Source of the DNA: Bacteroidales bacterium
GTDB lineage: Bacteria > Bacteroidota > Bacteroidia > Bacteroidales > UBA932
Assembly (NCBI GenBank): GCA_015060455.1
Contig: SUYM01000015.1
Coordinates: 1-64,000, forward strand
Reading direction: 5' to 3'
Length of the DNA: 64,000 nucleotides
The notes below the pieces were generated by a model. That model saw nothing but the letters and a program-made list of their open reading frames with translations, did no database searches and was not told where the DNA came from. The translations under genes and the position numbers were made by a program. Shown in pieces: positions 1-7,816 of the stretch (position 1 is its first letter; each line of letters opens with the position of its first letter).

Positions 1-24
1 GGCAAATACGCCAGCCAGCCGCTC

Positions 25-69
25 AGAGCAAGCTCCGCAGCTCAGCCCAAGGGCTGCTCCGCTTGCTCT
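25..69. repeat. Long imperfect inverted repeat at left edge
   Basis: The arms AGAGCAAGC (25-33) and GCTTGCTCT (61-69) are exact reverse complements. Inside them GCAGC and GCTGC can pair as well. There is no T-run directly after either arm, so this is a hairpin-forming intergenic repeat rather than a clear terminator. No gene is visible in positions 1-360; this stretch holds this hairpin, the 51-bp repeat array and the terminator listed separately. Confidence 0.5.
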
Positions 70-127
70 GTGCCACGAGCCGAAAATAAATAAAAGTTAA
101 ACCGTCCAACAAAAGGGGCGCACATCA

Positions 128-280
128 TTTCCCGCTTCTCATCCGGGTTTCGGCCCCGTTTCCCGGACGACGCTTCCGTTTCCCGCATCTCATCCGGGTT
201 TCGGCCCCGTTTCCCGGACGACACGTCCGTTTCCCGCTTCTCATCCGGGTTTCGGCCCCGTTTCCCGGACGACACCTCCC
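128..280. repeat. 51-bp tandem repeat, three copies
   Basis: Three near-identical units start at 128, 179 and 230, an exact 51-bp period. Each begins TTTCCCGC and contains CCGGGTTTCGGCCCCG followed by TTTCCCGGACGAC. The copies differ at only a few positions. Because 51 is a multiple of three, one minus-strand frame stays open across the array (repeat SSGKRGRNPDE), but it lacks a recognisable start signal and ends in unrelated sequence. I read it as non-coding. Confidence 0.8.
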
Positions 281-284
281 GATA

Positions 285-310
285 CAAAAAAGACACCCCG
301 AAAGGTGTCT
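285..310 (-). terminator. Rho-independent terminator of the DUF2795 gene
   Basis: AGACACC (291-297) and GGTGTCT (304-310) form a 7-bp stem around a CCGAAA loop. Read on the minus strand, the hairpin is followed by a run of six T. It lies about 50 bp past the stop of the minus-strand DUF2795 gene. Confidence 0.8.
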
Positions 311-360
311 GTAGTAAGTTTATTTCGATGTTTCAAGCACCTGTGGTGCGGTTTAGCATC

Positions 361-582
361 TTAATACTCCTCCTCGTTCCACAGAAAATCGTCTTTTGAC
401 GGGTAGTCTGGCCAGATGTCCTCGATGCTCTCGTAGATTTCGCCGTCCTCCTCAAGTTCTTCGAGGTTTTCCACAACTTCGAGAGGTGCTCCTGAACGGG
501 TTGCGTAGTCGATGAGTTCCTCTTTTGAAGCAGGCCATGGGGCATCCTCAAGCCATGTTGAAAGTTCCAATGTCCAATACAT
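361..582 (-). CDS. DUF2795 domain small acidic protein
   Basis: Encodes a 73-residue acidic protein beginning MYWTLELSTWLEDAPWPASK. The opening and the pattern PxSKEELIDYAxRSGAPLEVVENL match the DUF2795 family, common as a short conserved single-domain protein in Bacteroidota. Its molecular role is unknown. It is divergent from folE, with about 130 bp between the two starts, and a clear hairpin terminator follows its stop. No signal peptide or membrane segment is visible, so it should be cytosolic. The family call is confident; no function is claimed. Confidence 0.85.
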   Translation of the reverse strand: MYWTLELSTWLEDAPWPASKEELIDYATRSGAPLEVVENLEELEEDGEIYESIEDIWPDYPSKDDFLWNEEEY

Positions 583-684
583 AGTCTATGCGTTTAAATT
601 ATTAGTAATCAATATATAAGCCTTTTTGCTCAATTTCGGGGCGGCAAATATAGACAAAAAAATCTATAATGCCGTTCTTTTTGC

Positions 685-692
685 TAATTTTG
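685..692 (+). promoter_or_regulatory. -7 promoter box of folE
   Basis: TAATTTTG fits the Bacteroidetes -7 consensus TAnnTTTG and lies 18 bp before the ATG at 710. It decides the folE start: the longer reading frame that begins at 626 would include the promoter itself. No convincing -33 TTTG was found at the right spacing. Confidence 0.55.
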
Positions 693-709
693 CACAAAAA
701 TTATGCGAA

Positions 710-1297
710 ATGGCTTACACAAAGGAAGAAATATACGATGAGCAGACAACGGCCGCAATAGCAGAGCACTATAAGGCTATCCTTGAACTTCTTGGCGAAG
801 ACCCTGATAGAGAGGGACTTGTGAAGACTCCGGAGCGTGTCGCCAAAGCCTTGCAGTTCCTTACACACGGTTCGCAGCAGGATGGTGCCGAGATACTTCG
901 CAGCGCTATGTTCAAGGAAGAATACCAGCAGATGGTCCTTGTCAAGGATATCGAACTGTATTCAACCTGTGAACATCATGTAATGCCGTTTATCGGAAAG
1001 GCGCACGTGGCATATATTCCCAACGGTACCATCACCGGTCTGAGCAAGATTGCCCGTGTCGTGGAGACTTTTGCACGTCGCCTTCAGGTTCAGGAGAGGC
1101 TTACCACTCAGATCCGTGACTGTATCCAGGATACTCTTCAGCCGCTCGGGGTTGCTGTCGTCATTGAGGCTTCCCACACCTGTATGACTCTTCGCGGTGT
1201 GCAAAAGGCCAATGCAGTGACCACTACATCGGCCTTCAGTGGTATTTTCCTCCGCGATGAGCGCACCCGCAACGAATTCCTGAATCTGATCAGATAG
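710..1297 (+). CDS. folE: GTP cyclohydrolase I
   Basis: Converts GTP to 7,8-dihydroneopterin triphosphate, the first step of tetrahydrofolate synthesis and a source for queuosine-type precursors; cytosolic homodecamer in the family. The 195-residue product has the zinc and active-site motifs: STCEHH with Cys and two His, and SHTCMTLRG near the C-terminus, plus the IGLSKIAR-like segment ([19 protein letters not shown]). Length is normal for FolE. An in-frame extension reaches back to 626, but the ATG at 710 ([12 protein letters not shown]) matches the family N-terminus and sits just after a -7 promoter box, so I use 710. The gene is monocistronic; htpG converges from the other strand, separated by a short repeat stretch. 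Confidence 0.95.
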   Translation: MAYTKEEIYDEQTTAAIAEHYKAILELLGEDPDREGLVKTPERVAKALQFLTHGSQQDGAEILRSAMFKEEYQQMVLVKDIELYSTCEHHVMPFIGKAHVAYIPNGTITGLSKIARVVETFARRLQVQERLTTQIRDCIQDTLQPLGVAVVIEASHTCMTLRGVQKANAVTTTSAFSGIFLRDERTRNEFLNLIR

Positions 1298-1369
1298 AGA
1301 TTCCTCGACTCCGCTGCCGCTCCGCTCGGAATGACAGTTATATACTGCCGCTCCGCTCGGAGTGACGTC
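1298..1369. repeat. Intergenic TCGGAATGACAG-type repeats
   Basis: The gap between folE and htpG holds two copies of a short motif, GCCGCTCCGCTCGGAATGAC and GCCGCTCCGCTCGGAGTGAC, about 30 bp apart. Related GC-rich short motifs ending in ATGACA recur at 4995, 28960, 30842 and 58996 in this window. They belong to a widespread class of intergenic repeats and encode nothing. Confidence 0.65.
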
Positions 1370-3367
1370 CTATTTCAGATAAGCATCCTCCACAACCTTG
1401 GCGCTGCGTGCAATGAAATCGCTGAGTTCCTTGCCCTTGAGCATACCGTTGGCAAGAAGTGCCAGATCAGTGATCTGCTTGAGAATCTCATTGTCACCGG
1501 CAAACGCCTCCAACGCACTCTTATGCTCTGCTGCAGCGGTCTCCTGAGCCTCAGTCACGGTTCTCTTGGCCTCTTCTGAAGCGTCGGATGCTGCGTCCGG
1601 AATCACTGCGGCAGGTGCAACATCTGCAGCCTTTGCCTCCATGATACGCGCAACAAGCGGATTCTCCATATTGACCGTGATATTGTACATCGCAGGCATT
1701 TCTCCGTAGAAATTCATTCCTCCGCCCATTGCTGACATCTCACGGTAGCGTCTCATGAACTCGCTCTGAGTGATGAGGATAGGAGCAGCAGTAGCGCCGA
1801 GGTTGTCTGCCTGCACGAAATACTGGTTCTCCTTCGGAAGCACCGCCTGGAAAATCACTGAAAGATCCTCCTGTTCAGCCTCTGACATCTGAGGCTTTAT
1901 CTTGTCCTCCTTCGGTATGAGGTTATCGATACTGTCGGAGTCAACTCGTGCGAAACGTGCATTCTCGACCTTTGTCTCCAGCAGGTTCACGAAGTGGCTG
2001 TCAAGCTGGCAGTCCAGCAGAAGCACATCATAGCCTTTGTTTTTCGCAGCCTCTACGAATGAATACTGGCTCTCGAGGTCTGTCGCATAAAGGAACACAA
2101 CCTTCTTGTCCTTGTCGGTCTGCTCTCCTTCAATAGCCTTCTTATAGTCTTCAATGCTGAAATACTTTCCTTCGGTGTTCTTCAACAGGCAGAATTTGAG
2201 AGCCCTGTCGCAGAATTTCTCGTCTGACAGCATTCCATATTCGATGAAGAGTTTGAGGTTGTCCCATTTCTCTTCCAACTGCTCGCGCTCGTTCTTGAAT
2301 ATCTCCTCAAGACGGTCTGCCACCTTCTTTGTGATATAGGTCGATATCTTCTTCACGTTTGCATCGCTCTGCAGATAACTTCGTGACACATTCAGAGGAA
2401 TATCAGGTGAGTCGATCACTCCATGAAGAAGTGTCAGGAAGTCAGGGACGATGTTATCTACAGAGTCGGTCACGAACATCTGATTGCAGTAGAGCTGGAT
2501 CTTGTTGCGTGAGATCTCGACATTGTTCTTGATCTTAGGGAAGTAGAGGATACCCGTAAGGTTGAAAGGGTAGTCCACATTCAGGTGGATATGGAACAGC
2601 GGCTCTTCTCCCATAGGGTAGAGTGCCCTGTAGAACTCCTTGTAATCCTCGTCCGTAAGATCCGCAGGCTTACGGGCCCACAGAGGCTCGATCTTGTTGA
2701 TCACATTGTCCTTGTCTGTGTCAACATATTTGCCGTCCTTCCACTCCTGCTCCTTTCCGAAGATAACAGGCACTGGCATGAACTTACAATACTTGTTCAG
2801 AAGACCTGAAATGCGGTTTTTCTCGGCAAACTCCTTCTCGTCGTCTGCGATGTAAAGAGTGATCACCGTACCTCTGTCGGCTTTGTCACACTCTGTCATT
2901 TCGTATTCAGGGGAACCGTCGCAGGTCCACTTGACAGCCTTTGCTCCCTCTTTCCATGATAGGGTTTCGATGGTCACTTTCTCCGCAACCATGAACGCAG
3001 AATAGAAACCGAGTCCGAAATGTCCGATGATGCTGCTGAGCTGGTCCTTATATTTTTCCAGGAATTCTCCTGCTGATGAAAAGGCGATCTGGTTGATGTA
3101 TTTCTCCACCTCCTCGGCTGTCATACCTATACCGCTGTCAATCACCTTCAGAGTCTTTTTCTTCTCGTCAAGTTCAATGCGCACAGCCAGTTCTCCCAGT
3201 TCGCCGGCAAACTCTCCGGATGCAGCAAGGGCCTTCATCTTCTGGGTCGCATCCACTGCATTTGCCACGAGTTCCCTCAGGAATATCTCGTGGTCGGAAT
3301 AAAGAAATTTCTTGATGACCGGAAAAATGTTCTCGGTCGTTACTCCAATTTTACCTGTTGTTGACAT
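1370..3367 (-). CDS. htpG: Chaperone HtpG (Hsp90)
   Basis: ATP-dependent cytosolic molecular chaperone of the Hsp90 family. The 665-residue product has the GHKL ATPase motifs in order: ELVANAVDATQK (about residue 32), VIDSGIGMT, and GHFGLGFYSAFM. It then has the middle domain (NVSRSYLQSD) and a C-terminal dimerisation region. The E. coli motif is NASDA; the ANAVDA variant here is what I expect in Bacteroidetes homologues. The protein is somewhat longer than E. coli HtpG, with an Ala-rich insert around residues 570-600 before the last domain. The gene appears to stand alone: a hairpin terminator separates it from the lipoprotein gene upstream, and folE converges from the other side. Confidence 0.97.
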   Translation of the reverse strand: MSTTGKIGVTTENIFPVIKKFLYSDHEIFLRELVANAVDATQKMKALAASGEFAGELGELAVRIELDEKKKTLKVIDSGIGMTAEEVEKYINQIAFSSAGEFLEKYKDQLSSIIGHFGLGFYSAFMVAEKVTIETLSWKEGAKAVKWTCDGSPEYEMTECDKADRGTVITLYIADDEKEFAEKNRISGLLNKYCKFMPVPVIFGKEQEWKDGKYVDTDKDNVINKIEPLWARKPADLTDEDYKEFYRALYPMGEEPLFHIHLNVDYPFNLTGILYFPKIKNNVEISRNKIQLYCNQMFVTDSVDNIVPDFLTLLHGVIDSPDIPLNVSRSYLQSDANVKKISTYITKKVADRLEEIFKNEREQLEEKWDNLKLFIEYGMLSDEKFCDRALKFCLLKNTEGKYFSIEDYKKAIEGEQTDKDKKVVFLYATDLESQYSFVEAAKNKGYDVLLLDCQLDSHFVNLLETKVENARFARVDSDSIDNLIPKEDKIKPQMSEAEQEDLSVIFQAVLPKENQYFVQADNLGATAAPILITQSEFMRRYREMSAMGGGMNFYGEMPAMYNITVNMENPLVARIMEAKAADVAPAAVIPDAASDASEEAKRTVTEAQETAAAEHKSALEAFAGDNEILKQITDLALLANGMLKGKELSDFIARSAKVVEDAYLK

Positions 3368-3402
3368 AATTATTTTGTTTTATACATATTTGCATTAATG
3401 AC

Positions 3403-3429
3403 AAAAAAGGTCGTCCTTACGGGCGACCT
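3403..3429 (-). terminator. Hairpin terminator between lipoprotein gene and htpG
   Basis: AGGTCGTCC (3408-3416) pairs with GGGCGACCT (3421-3429) around TTAC, with one G-U pair. Read on the minus strand the stem is followed by six T, so it should end the transcript of the lipoprotein gene before htpG. Confidence 0.75.
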
Positions 3430-3472
3430 GATATAGTCAAAATATGTTCCACTTGCTGAAATATGACAAATC

Positions 3473-3488
3473 GTCAGTCGCGACTGAC
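3473..3488. promoter_or_regulatory. Perfect 16-bp palindrome
   Basis: GTCAGTCGCGACTGAC is its own exact reverse complement. It lies 5 bp past the stop codon of the minus-strand lipoprotein gene and about 105 bp before htpG. It could be a protein-binding operator for htpG or simply part of the 3-prime hairpin structure; the sequence does not decide. Confidence 0.4.
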
Positions 3489-3492
3489 AAAA

Positions 3493-4266
3493 TCATCTGC
3501 TGAGAGTGTAGGATGTGCTGAATCCCGGACGGAACTGACACACGCAGTAATCGATCTTATCCTCTCCTTTATAGATGTCTGTACAGAATTTTCCACTCAA
3601 AACAAATTCTGTCTCTTGTGAAAAGAAATCCTTGACCTCTCGTACAGTCATGCCTTCTTCTGAAGTGACGGAAACTGATGACAATCCGTTTTCCCCTTTG
3701 TCGGAGCAGCGGGCTTTGACAAGCCAGCAATGCAGAGAATCAGAAGGTACCTGCTGAAGCGTGGCCTCGATGTCTTCCTTTGGCATGAATGTCCAAGTCT
3801 TGTCGGTCATGTCTGTCGCTTCGATCTCGCCTCCTTCCTTGTATGAGAAACTACTGTATCCATGTACGGAGTTTTTGTCATAGTAGTAATCAAATGAGAG
3901 ATATCTGACCACAATTTTCGAAAATTTCCATTTCACGCCCTCTGTACATAGTGATTTCCCATCTGTAAAAACAGCGAAATCCATATTTATCTTCTCGTCA
4001 GTTATTCTGTAGGTGTCCTCACCGAGATATGCGACATGACGGCCATTCATCTTTTCTACGCTCCTCTCTTCGTCCGGAAGTTTCAGGAAACTGTCCAGAT
4101 CGATTGAAGCGCTCAAGATTTCTGCCGGTATGCAGACGCACTTGTTGAGTTTATCCATGGTATAGGAAATGATTTCTTCTGCACTTGTGGTCTCAACTTC
4201 CGGATCACCTACCCGACATGAGGCCACGATTGCTACTGAAATAAAAATATATATTATCCGTTTCAT
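3493..4266 (-). CDS. Predicted lipoprotein of unknown function
   Basis: A 257-residue protein with a lipoprotein signal peptide: MKRIIYIFISVAIVASC, lipobox VASC, then a soluble domain. It should be an outer-membrane or periplasmic lipoprotein. I recognise no family. The body is rich in beta-prone stretches, and five Cys remain after the lipobox Cys. It is the second gene of a two-gene minus-strand operon, 24 bp after an outer-membrane protein gene, and is followed by a palindrome and a terminator. The pairing of a barrel and a lipoprotein suggests they act together, which is inference. Confidence 0.7.
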   Translation of the reverse strand: MKRIIYIFISVAIVASCRVGDPEVETTSAEEIISYTMDKLNKCVCIPAEILSASIDLDSFLKLPDEERSVEKMNGRHVAYLGEDTYRITDEKINMDFAVFTDGKSLCTEGVKWKFSKIVVRYLSFDYYYDKNSVHGYSSFSYKEGGEIEATDMTDKTWTFMPKEDIEATLQQVPSDSLHCWLVKARCSDKGENGLSSVSVTSEEGMTVREVKDFFSQETEFVLSGKFCTDIYKGEDKIDYCVCQFRPGFSTSYTLSR

Positions 4267-4290
4267 GCTGTACGATTTTATATGTTTCGA

Positions 4291-4944
4291 TTAAAACCTA
4301 TATCCGACTCCGAATTTTCCTCCCATATATGCAGTTCCTACCGACCCCTCGGCGAAGAAGAACACTTTCTTTCCGGCAGTAAGTCCGACAGGGGAGAACT
4401 GTGCGCTCGGATATACTTCGAAGTATCCGTCATATTTTCCGAGAGCGACACCAAGACCAAACCCTGTGTAGAATCTGACATATTTCCTGTTCACCCAGTA
4501 GATACGTGCGTGCGGCATTATTGCGAATGAAACACCTCTTGCAGTACCGATGCGTTGACCGTCATATTTGTCGTAGGTGTTGCCCCACATGCCGTTGAAA
4601 CCGGCCTCGATTGCCAGTGAGAACCAATGTCTGAAGTTGAAACTGAATTCGGCTGACATGAATCCTGTCATATAGTCTGCACCACCGGTGGTACCGTACA
4701 TGTGATTCAATTCAGGTGCATCTCCATGTCCGGCAGTCTCGCGGTCATATTTGGCCATCCTCCAGAACATCCCCTCGCTGAAACAATCTGCGTCATACGA
4801 AGGATATCCGCCCCATCCGGCGCGGACTTCATACTTATATGGAAAATACTCCCGGAATTCAACCTCTTTAGGGCCGACCTTTCTTGCACTCATTACTGCA
4901 CATGATGCGATAATGAGGATGAACATTGAAATAATCCTTTTCAT
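4291..4944 (-). CDS. Outer-membrane beta-barrel protein
   Basis: A 217-residue protein with a signal peptide (MKRIISMFILIIASCAVMSA) followed by alternating aromatic/polar strands with many Gly and Tyr, ending in VGYRF. A C-terminal Phe is typical of outer-membrane barrels. The frame can be extended to 4965, but that start would overlap the predicted -7 box CAAATATA (4963-4970, minus strand), so I chose the ATG at 4944. The signal peptide contains ASC, but the residues after it continue hydrophobic, so type I cleavage after MSA looks better than lipidation. First gene of a pair with the lipoprotein downstream. No enzymatic domain seen. Confidence 0.75.
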   Translation of the reverse strand: MKRIISMFILIIASCAVMSARKVGPKEVEFREYFPYKYEVRAGWGGYPSYDADCFSEGMFWRMAKYDRETAGHGDAPELNHMYGTTGGADYMTGFMSAEFSFNFRHWFSLAIEAGFNGMWGNTYDKYDGQRIGTARGVSFAIMPHARIYWVNRKYVRFYTGFGLGVALGKYDGYFEVYPSAQFSPVGLTAGKKVFFFAEGSVGTAYMGGKFGVGYRF

Positions 4945-4962
4945 CGGTTTCTCATTTGTATG

Positions 4963-4970
4963 CAAATATA
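4963..4970 (-). promoter_or_regulatory. -7 promoter box of the barrel/lipoprotein operon
   Basis: CAAATATA on the plus strand reads TATATTTG on the minus strand, matching TAnnTTTG. It ends 18 bp before the ATG at 4944 and argues against the longer reading frame. Confidence 0.5.
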
Positions 4971-4994
4971 CAGATTTTTAAAGATAGATGTCTC

Positions 4995-5086
4995 GACTTC
5001 GCTCGACATGACAGAGAGACTTCGCTCGACATGACAGGGAGATGTTGCTTGACATGACAGAGAGATGTTGCTCGACATGACAGGGT
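4995..5086. repeat. 23-bp tandem repeat, four copies
   Basis: Units start at 4995, 5018, 5041 and 5064, an exact 23-bp period. The first reads GACTTCGCTCGACATGACAG plus AGA. The first pair carries GACTTCGCTC and the second pair GATGTTGCT. The core is the CTCGACATGACAG type of intergenic motif, here amplified in tandem between two minus-strand operons. Non-coding. Confidence 0.85.
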
Positions 5087-5093
5087 CGAACAG

Positions 5094-5134
5094 ATAAAAA
5101 TAGGGGCAGAAAGACTTGCGCCTTTGCTGCCCCT
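5094..5134 (-). terminator. Terminator of the acyl-CoA synthetase gene
   Basis: GGGGCAG (5103-5109) and CTGCCCC (5127-5133) form a stem, extended by an inner AAAG/CTTT pairing. On the minus strand it is followed by a T-rich run (ATTTTTATC). It lies just past the stop at 5162. Confidence 0.75.
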
Positions 5135-5161
5135 GCGGTTTAGGAATAGTACCTAAAGGTT

Positions 5162-6793
5162 TTATTTATACATAAATCTCTTGATACTCATCTTTGGAGT
5201 TTTCTCGAACGGCTGTTCCATCACCTCGATAAGGTTCACCTTGCTGTATGCAGGCATGGCTGAATTGATTTCTGCCATCATGGTGGCCTTGTACTCATCA
5301 AGGTTTACGTTTTCAGTCTTCATCTTGTCGCTGTCCATATAGACCAGAGCGACGATCTTTGCACCGCGTGCGATTACAACGGACTCTACCACATACGGCT
5401 GGTTGTTCACAACTGCCTCGATCTCCTCAGGATAGATGTTCTGTCCGTTTGCAGAGAGAATCATGTTCTTGCTGCGGCCCTTGATATAGATATTGCCTTT
5501 CTTGTCAAGAAGTCCGAGGTCTCCTGTACGCATCCATCCGTCTTCTGTGAATGCAGCGGCAGTCGCCTCTTCGTTCTTGTAATATCCGCTCATTATGCTG
5601 TTTCCTTTTGCCTGGATCTCTCCGACCTTGTTGTAAGGATCCTCTGAGTCTATACGCACTTCAACGCTGTCCACAGCCTTTCCGCAGGACTTTGAAGCGA
5701 ATTCCCACCAGTCCTCGTAAGCGAGCAGAGGAGCCGCTTCTGTCATACCGTAACCTACGGTGAAAGGAAGTTTGAATCTTCTGAACCATTTCTCTACGTC
5801 AGGGTTCAGCGCTGCACCTCCCATCACGATCTCGCGGATATTGCCTCCGAATGCGTTCAGAAGAGTCTTGCGTATCTTCTTGAAGATGATCTGGTTGAGT
5901 CCTGGTATTGCACAAAGGACCTTCATCAGCGGCTTGTTTACCACAGGTGCCACCTTGCTCTTGAAGATCTTCTCCATAACAAGAGGCACAGTAATCACGA
6001 GGTAAGGTTTTATTTCTGCCATCGCTCCAAGGAGAAGCGCCGGTGTAGGGGTCTTGCCGAGATAATATATTGAAGATCCTCCGCAGAGAGGGTAGATCAA
6101 CTCGAACATCATTCCGTACATGTGAGCCATAGGAAGCATGGAGACAATCTTGTCTTCAGGGTATGATGTAAGTCTCTTCTGTCCGAATGTAACATTTTCG
6201 CTGAGGCACTCGTATCTGAGCATTACGCCCTTAGGAGCACTTGTGGTACCTGATGTGTAGTTTATGATTGCAAGATCCTTCTCGTTGTCGGTAGGGTAGC
6301 ATACGTGTTCCGGCTTGAATCCCTCAGGATATGCTGCCGCGAAGTCGTTATCGACACTGTCATGTGCCTTCTGAATGCTTTCATCAGCGGCATAAAGCAG
6401 ACTGAAATCGCTGGATGAAATGACTACTTTGACGGTAGGCATTTTTGTAATGTCGAGTTTGTTCCAGATGTCTGTGTCAGTCAGCAGAACAACGCTTTCA
6501 GAATGATCCACGAGCGAATTTACGCTGTCCGGATGGAAGTCTGCGAGGATAGGTACGAGCACTGCCTCATAAGTGTTGGCTGCGAAGAATGTGATTCCCC
6601 AGCGTGCAGAGTTCTTTGCACAGAGAGCCACTTTGTCACCCTTTTTCAATCCGATATTTCTAAAGAAGATGTGCAGTCTTTCGATTCTTTCTGCCATCTG
6701 TCCGAAAGTAAATGATTCGCTGCGGAAGTTTGCCACTGCCGGACGCTCCCAGTTGTTCTTGATTGCTTGTTCAAGTCTTGCTAGATAGTGCAT
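5162..6793 (-). CDS. AMP-dependent acyl-CoA synthetase (long-chain type)
   Basis: Adenylate-forming enzyme that activates a fatty acid with ATP and then CoA. The 543-residue protein shows the ATP/AMP motif NYTSGTTSAPKG (about residue 180), the acyl-adenylate motif GYGMTEAAPLL, the MRTGDLG motif and GRSKNMILSANGQNIYPEEIE, which together define the class. It is cytosolic or membrane-associated. The ATG at 6793 (MHYLARLEQA) is preferred over 6823, because the longer start would run into the -7 box at 6821-6828. A paralogue with the same domain order lies at 12657-14339, so lipid activation is duplicated in this region. Monocistronic, with its own terminator. The precise acyl substrate cannot be read from sequence. 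Confidence 0.88.
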   Translation of the reverse strand: MHYLARLEQAIKNNWERPAVANFRSESFTFGQMAERIERLHIFFRNIGLKKGDKVALCAKNSARWGITFFAANTYEAVLVPILADFHPDSVNSLVDHSESVVLLTDTDIWNKLDITKMPTVKVVISSSDFSLLYAADESIQKAHDSVDNDFAAAYPEGFKPEHVCYPTDNEKDLAIINYTSGTTSAPKGVMLRYECLSENVTFGQKRLTSYPEDKIVSMLPMAHMYGMMFELIYPLCGGSSIYYLGKTPTPALLLGAMAEIKPYLVITVPLVMEKIFKSKVAPVVNKPLMKVLCAIPGLNQIIFKKIRKTLLNAFGGNIREIVMGGAALNPDVEKWFRRFKLPFTVGYGMTEAAPLLAYEDWWEFASKSCGKAVDSVEVRIDSEDPYNKVGEIQAKGNSIMSGYYKNEEATAAAFTEDGWMRTGDLGLLDKKGNIYIKGRSKNMILSANGQNIYPEEIEAVVNNQPYVVESVVIARGAKIVALVYMDSDKMKTENVNLDEYKATMMAEINSAMPAYSKVNLIEVMEQPFEKTPKMSIKRFMYK

Positions 6794-6820
6794 TGCTGTT
6801 TCGTTTTTAAAAATTCGACG

Positions 6821-6828
6821 CAAAAGTA
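6821..6828 (-). promoter_or_regulatory. -7 promoter box of the acyl-CoA synthetase gene
   Basis: CAAAAGTA reads TACTTTTG on the minus strand (TAnnTTTG), 27 bp before the ATG at 6793. It is back to back with the HAD gene promoter at 6861. Confidence 0.55.
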
Positions 6829-6860
6829 ATTAAATATGTATATATACATACGGGATTTGC

Positions 6861-6868
6861 TATCTTTG
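6861..6868 (+). promoter_or_regulatory. -7 promoter box of the HAD phosphatase gene
   Basis: TATCTTTG fits TAnnTTTG and lies 48 bp before the ATG at 6917. Confidence 0.55.
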
Positions 6869-6916
6869 TGGCGAAACGTCCGTTTTTGTGGCGATTTTAT
6901 ATAAAACAATACATCT

Positions 6917-7756
6917 ATGAGCAGACGAAAGACTCCTATTGTTGCCCTTGTCTATGACTTTGACGGCACACTCTCTCCAGGAAACATGCAGGAATTCGGT
7001 TTCATCCAGGCCATCGGAAAGAAACCCCAGGAGTTCTGGCAGGAAAGTGACGATATCGCTTCGGGACAGGACGCCAGCAACATCCTCAGTTATATGAAAC
7101 TTATGTTCGATGAGGCTCGCAAGGCCGGCATCAAACTCCGTCGTGAGGACTTCAAGCGTTTCGGTGCGCAGGTGGAACTTTATGACGGTGTGCTCCAGTG
7201 GTTCAGCCATATCAATGCATACGGCAGGAGCAGGGGAGTGAAGGTCGAGCATTATATCAATTCATCGGGACTGACCTCAATGATTGAAGGAACTGCCATT
7301 GCCAAGGAGTTCAAGCGTATATTTGCATGCTCCTTTATATATAATGAAGAAGGGGAGGCCGTCTGGCCGGGAGTGGCTGTCGATTATACGGCCAAGACTC
7401 AGTTCCTCTTCAAGATCAACAAGGGTATCCTGAGCGTCAGGGACAACAAGAAGGTCAATGAGAGCCAGGCGGAGGACAACAAGAGAATCCCTTTCCCGAA
7501 TATGATATATATGGGTGACGGTGAGACTGATGTGCCGTGCATGAAGATTGTGAAGATGTTCGGTGGACATTCCATCGCGGTCTATGATCCTGCCAACAAG
7601 AAGAAGACCAATGTTGCCAGGAAACTTCTGAGGCAGCAGCGCGTCAACTTCATCACTCCGACCGATTACACAGAAGGCAGCCGGACGATGCAGATTGTAT
7701 GTGCGATAATCGACAAGATCAGGATCGACACTGAACTGGCGGCTCTGTCAAAGTAA
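6917..7756 (+). CDS. HAD-superfamily phosphatase
   Basis: A 279-residue haloacid-dehalogenase-type hydrolase. The nucleophile motif DFDGTLS is near residue 15, motif II is NSSG (about 115), and motif III/IV is YMGDGETDVP (about 197), so the Asp nucleophile and the Mg-binding acids are intact. The spacing puts a helical cap between motifs I and II, as in phosphoserine-phosphatase-like members. The substrate is not evident. It is transcribed towards a GlpT-like transporter and a second HAD phosphatase, with a possible new promoter between them (7782), so the three may serve phosphate-ester metabolism together; this is inference. Cytosolic: no signal peptide. Confidence 0.85.
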   Translation: MSRRKTPIVALVYDFDGTLSPGNMQEFGFIQAIGKKPQEFWQESDDIASGQDASNILSYMKLMFDEARKAGIKLRREDFKRFGAQVELYDGVLQWFSHINAYGRSRGVKVEHYINSSGLTSMIEGTAIAKEFKRIFACSFIYNEEGEAVWPGVAVDYTAKTQFLFKINKGILSVRDNKKVNESQAEDNKRIPFPNMIYMGDGETDVPCMKIVKMFGGHSIAVYDPANKKKTNVARKLLRQQRVNFITPTDYTEGSRTMQIVCAIIDKIRIDTELAALSK

Positions 7757-7781
7757 TAGTTTTACATATCTATTTTTTGAG

Positions 7782-7789
7782 TATATTTG
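7782..7789 (+). promoter_or_regulatory. -7 promoter box of the transporter-HAD-purT operon
   Basis: TATATTTG fits TAnnTTTG and lies 28 bp upstream of the transporter ATG at 7817. Confidence 0.5.
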
Positions 7790-7816
7790 TAAGATTTTAA
7801 GAATATGTAACCCTGT

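Noticed and set aside
42..296. 84-codon minus-strand frame across the 51-bp repeats
   Set aside because: The frame is open only because the period is divisible by three. It has no recognisable domain or ribosome site, and the non-repeat ends look random.
626..709. N-terminal extension of FolE
   Set aside because: The extension overlaps the -7 promoter box at 685 and is not part of the FolE family N-terminus.
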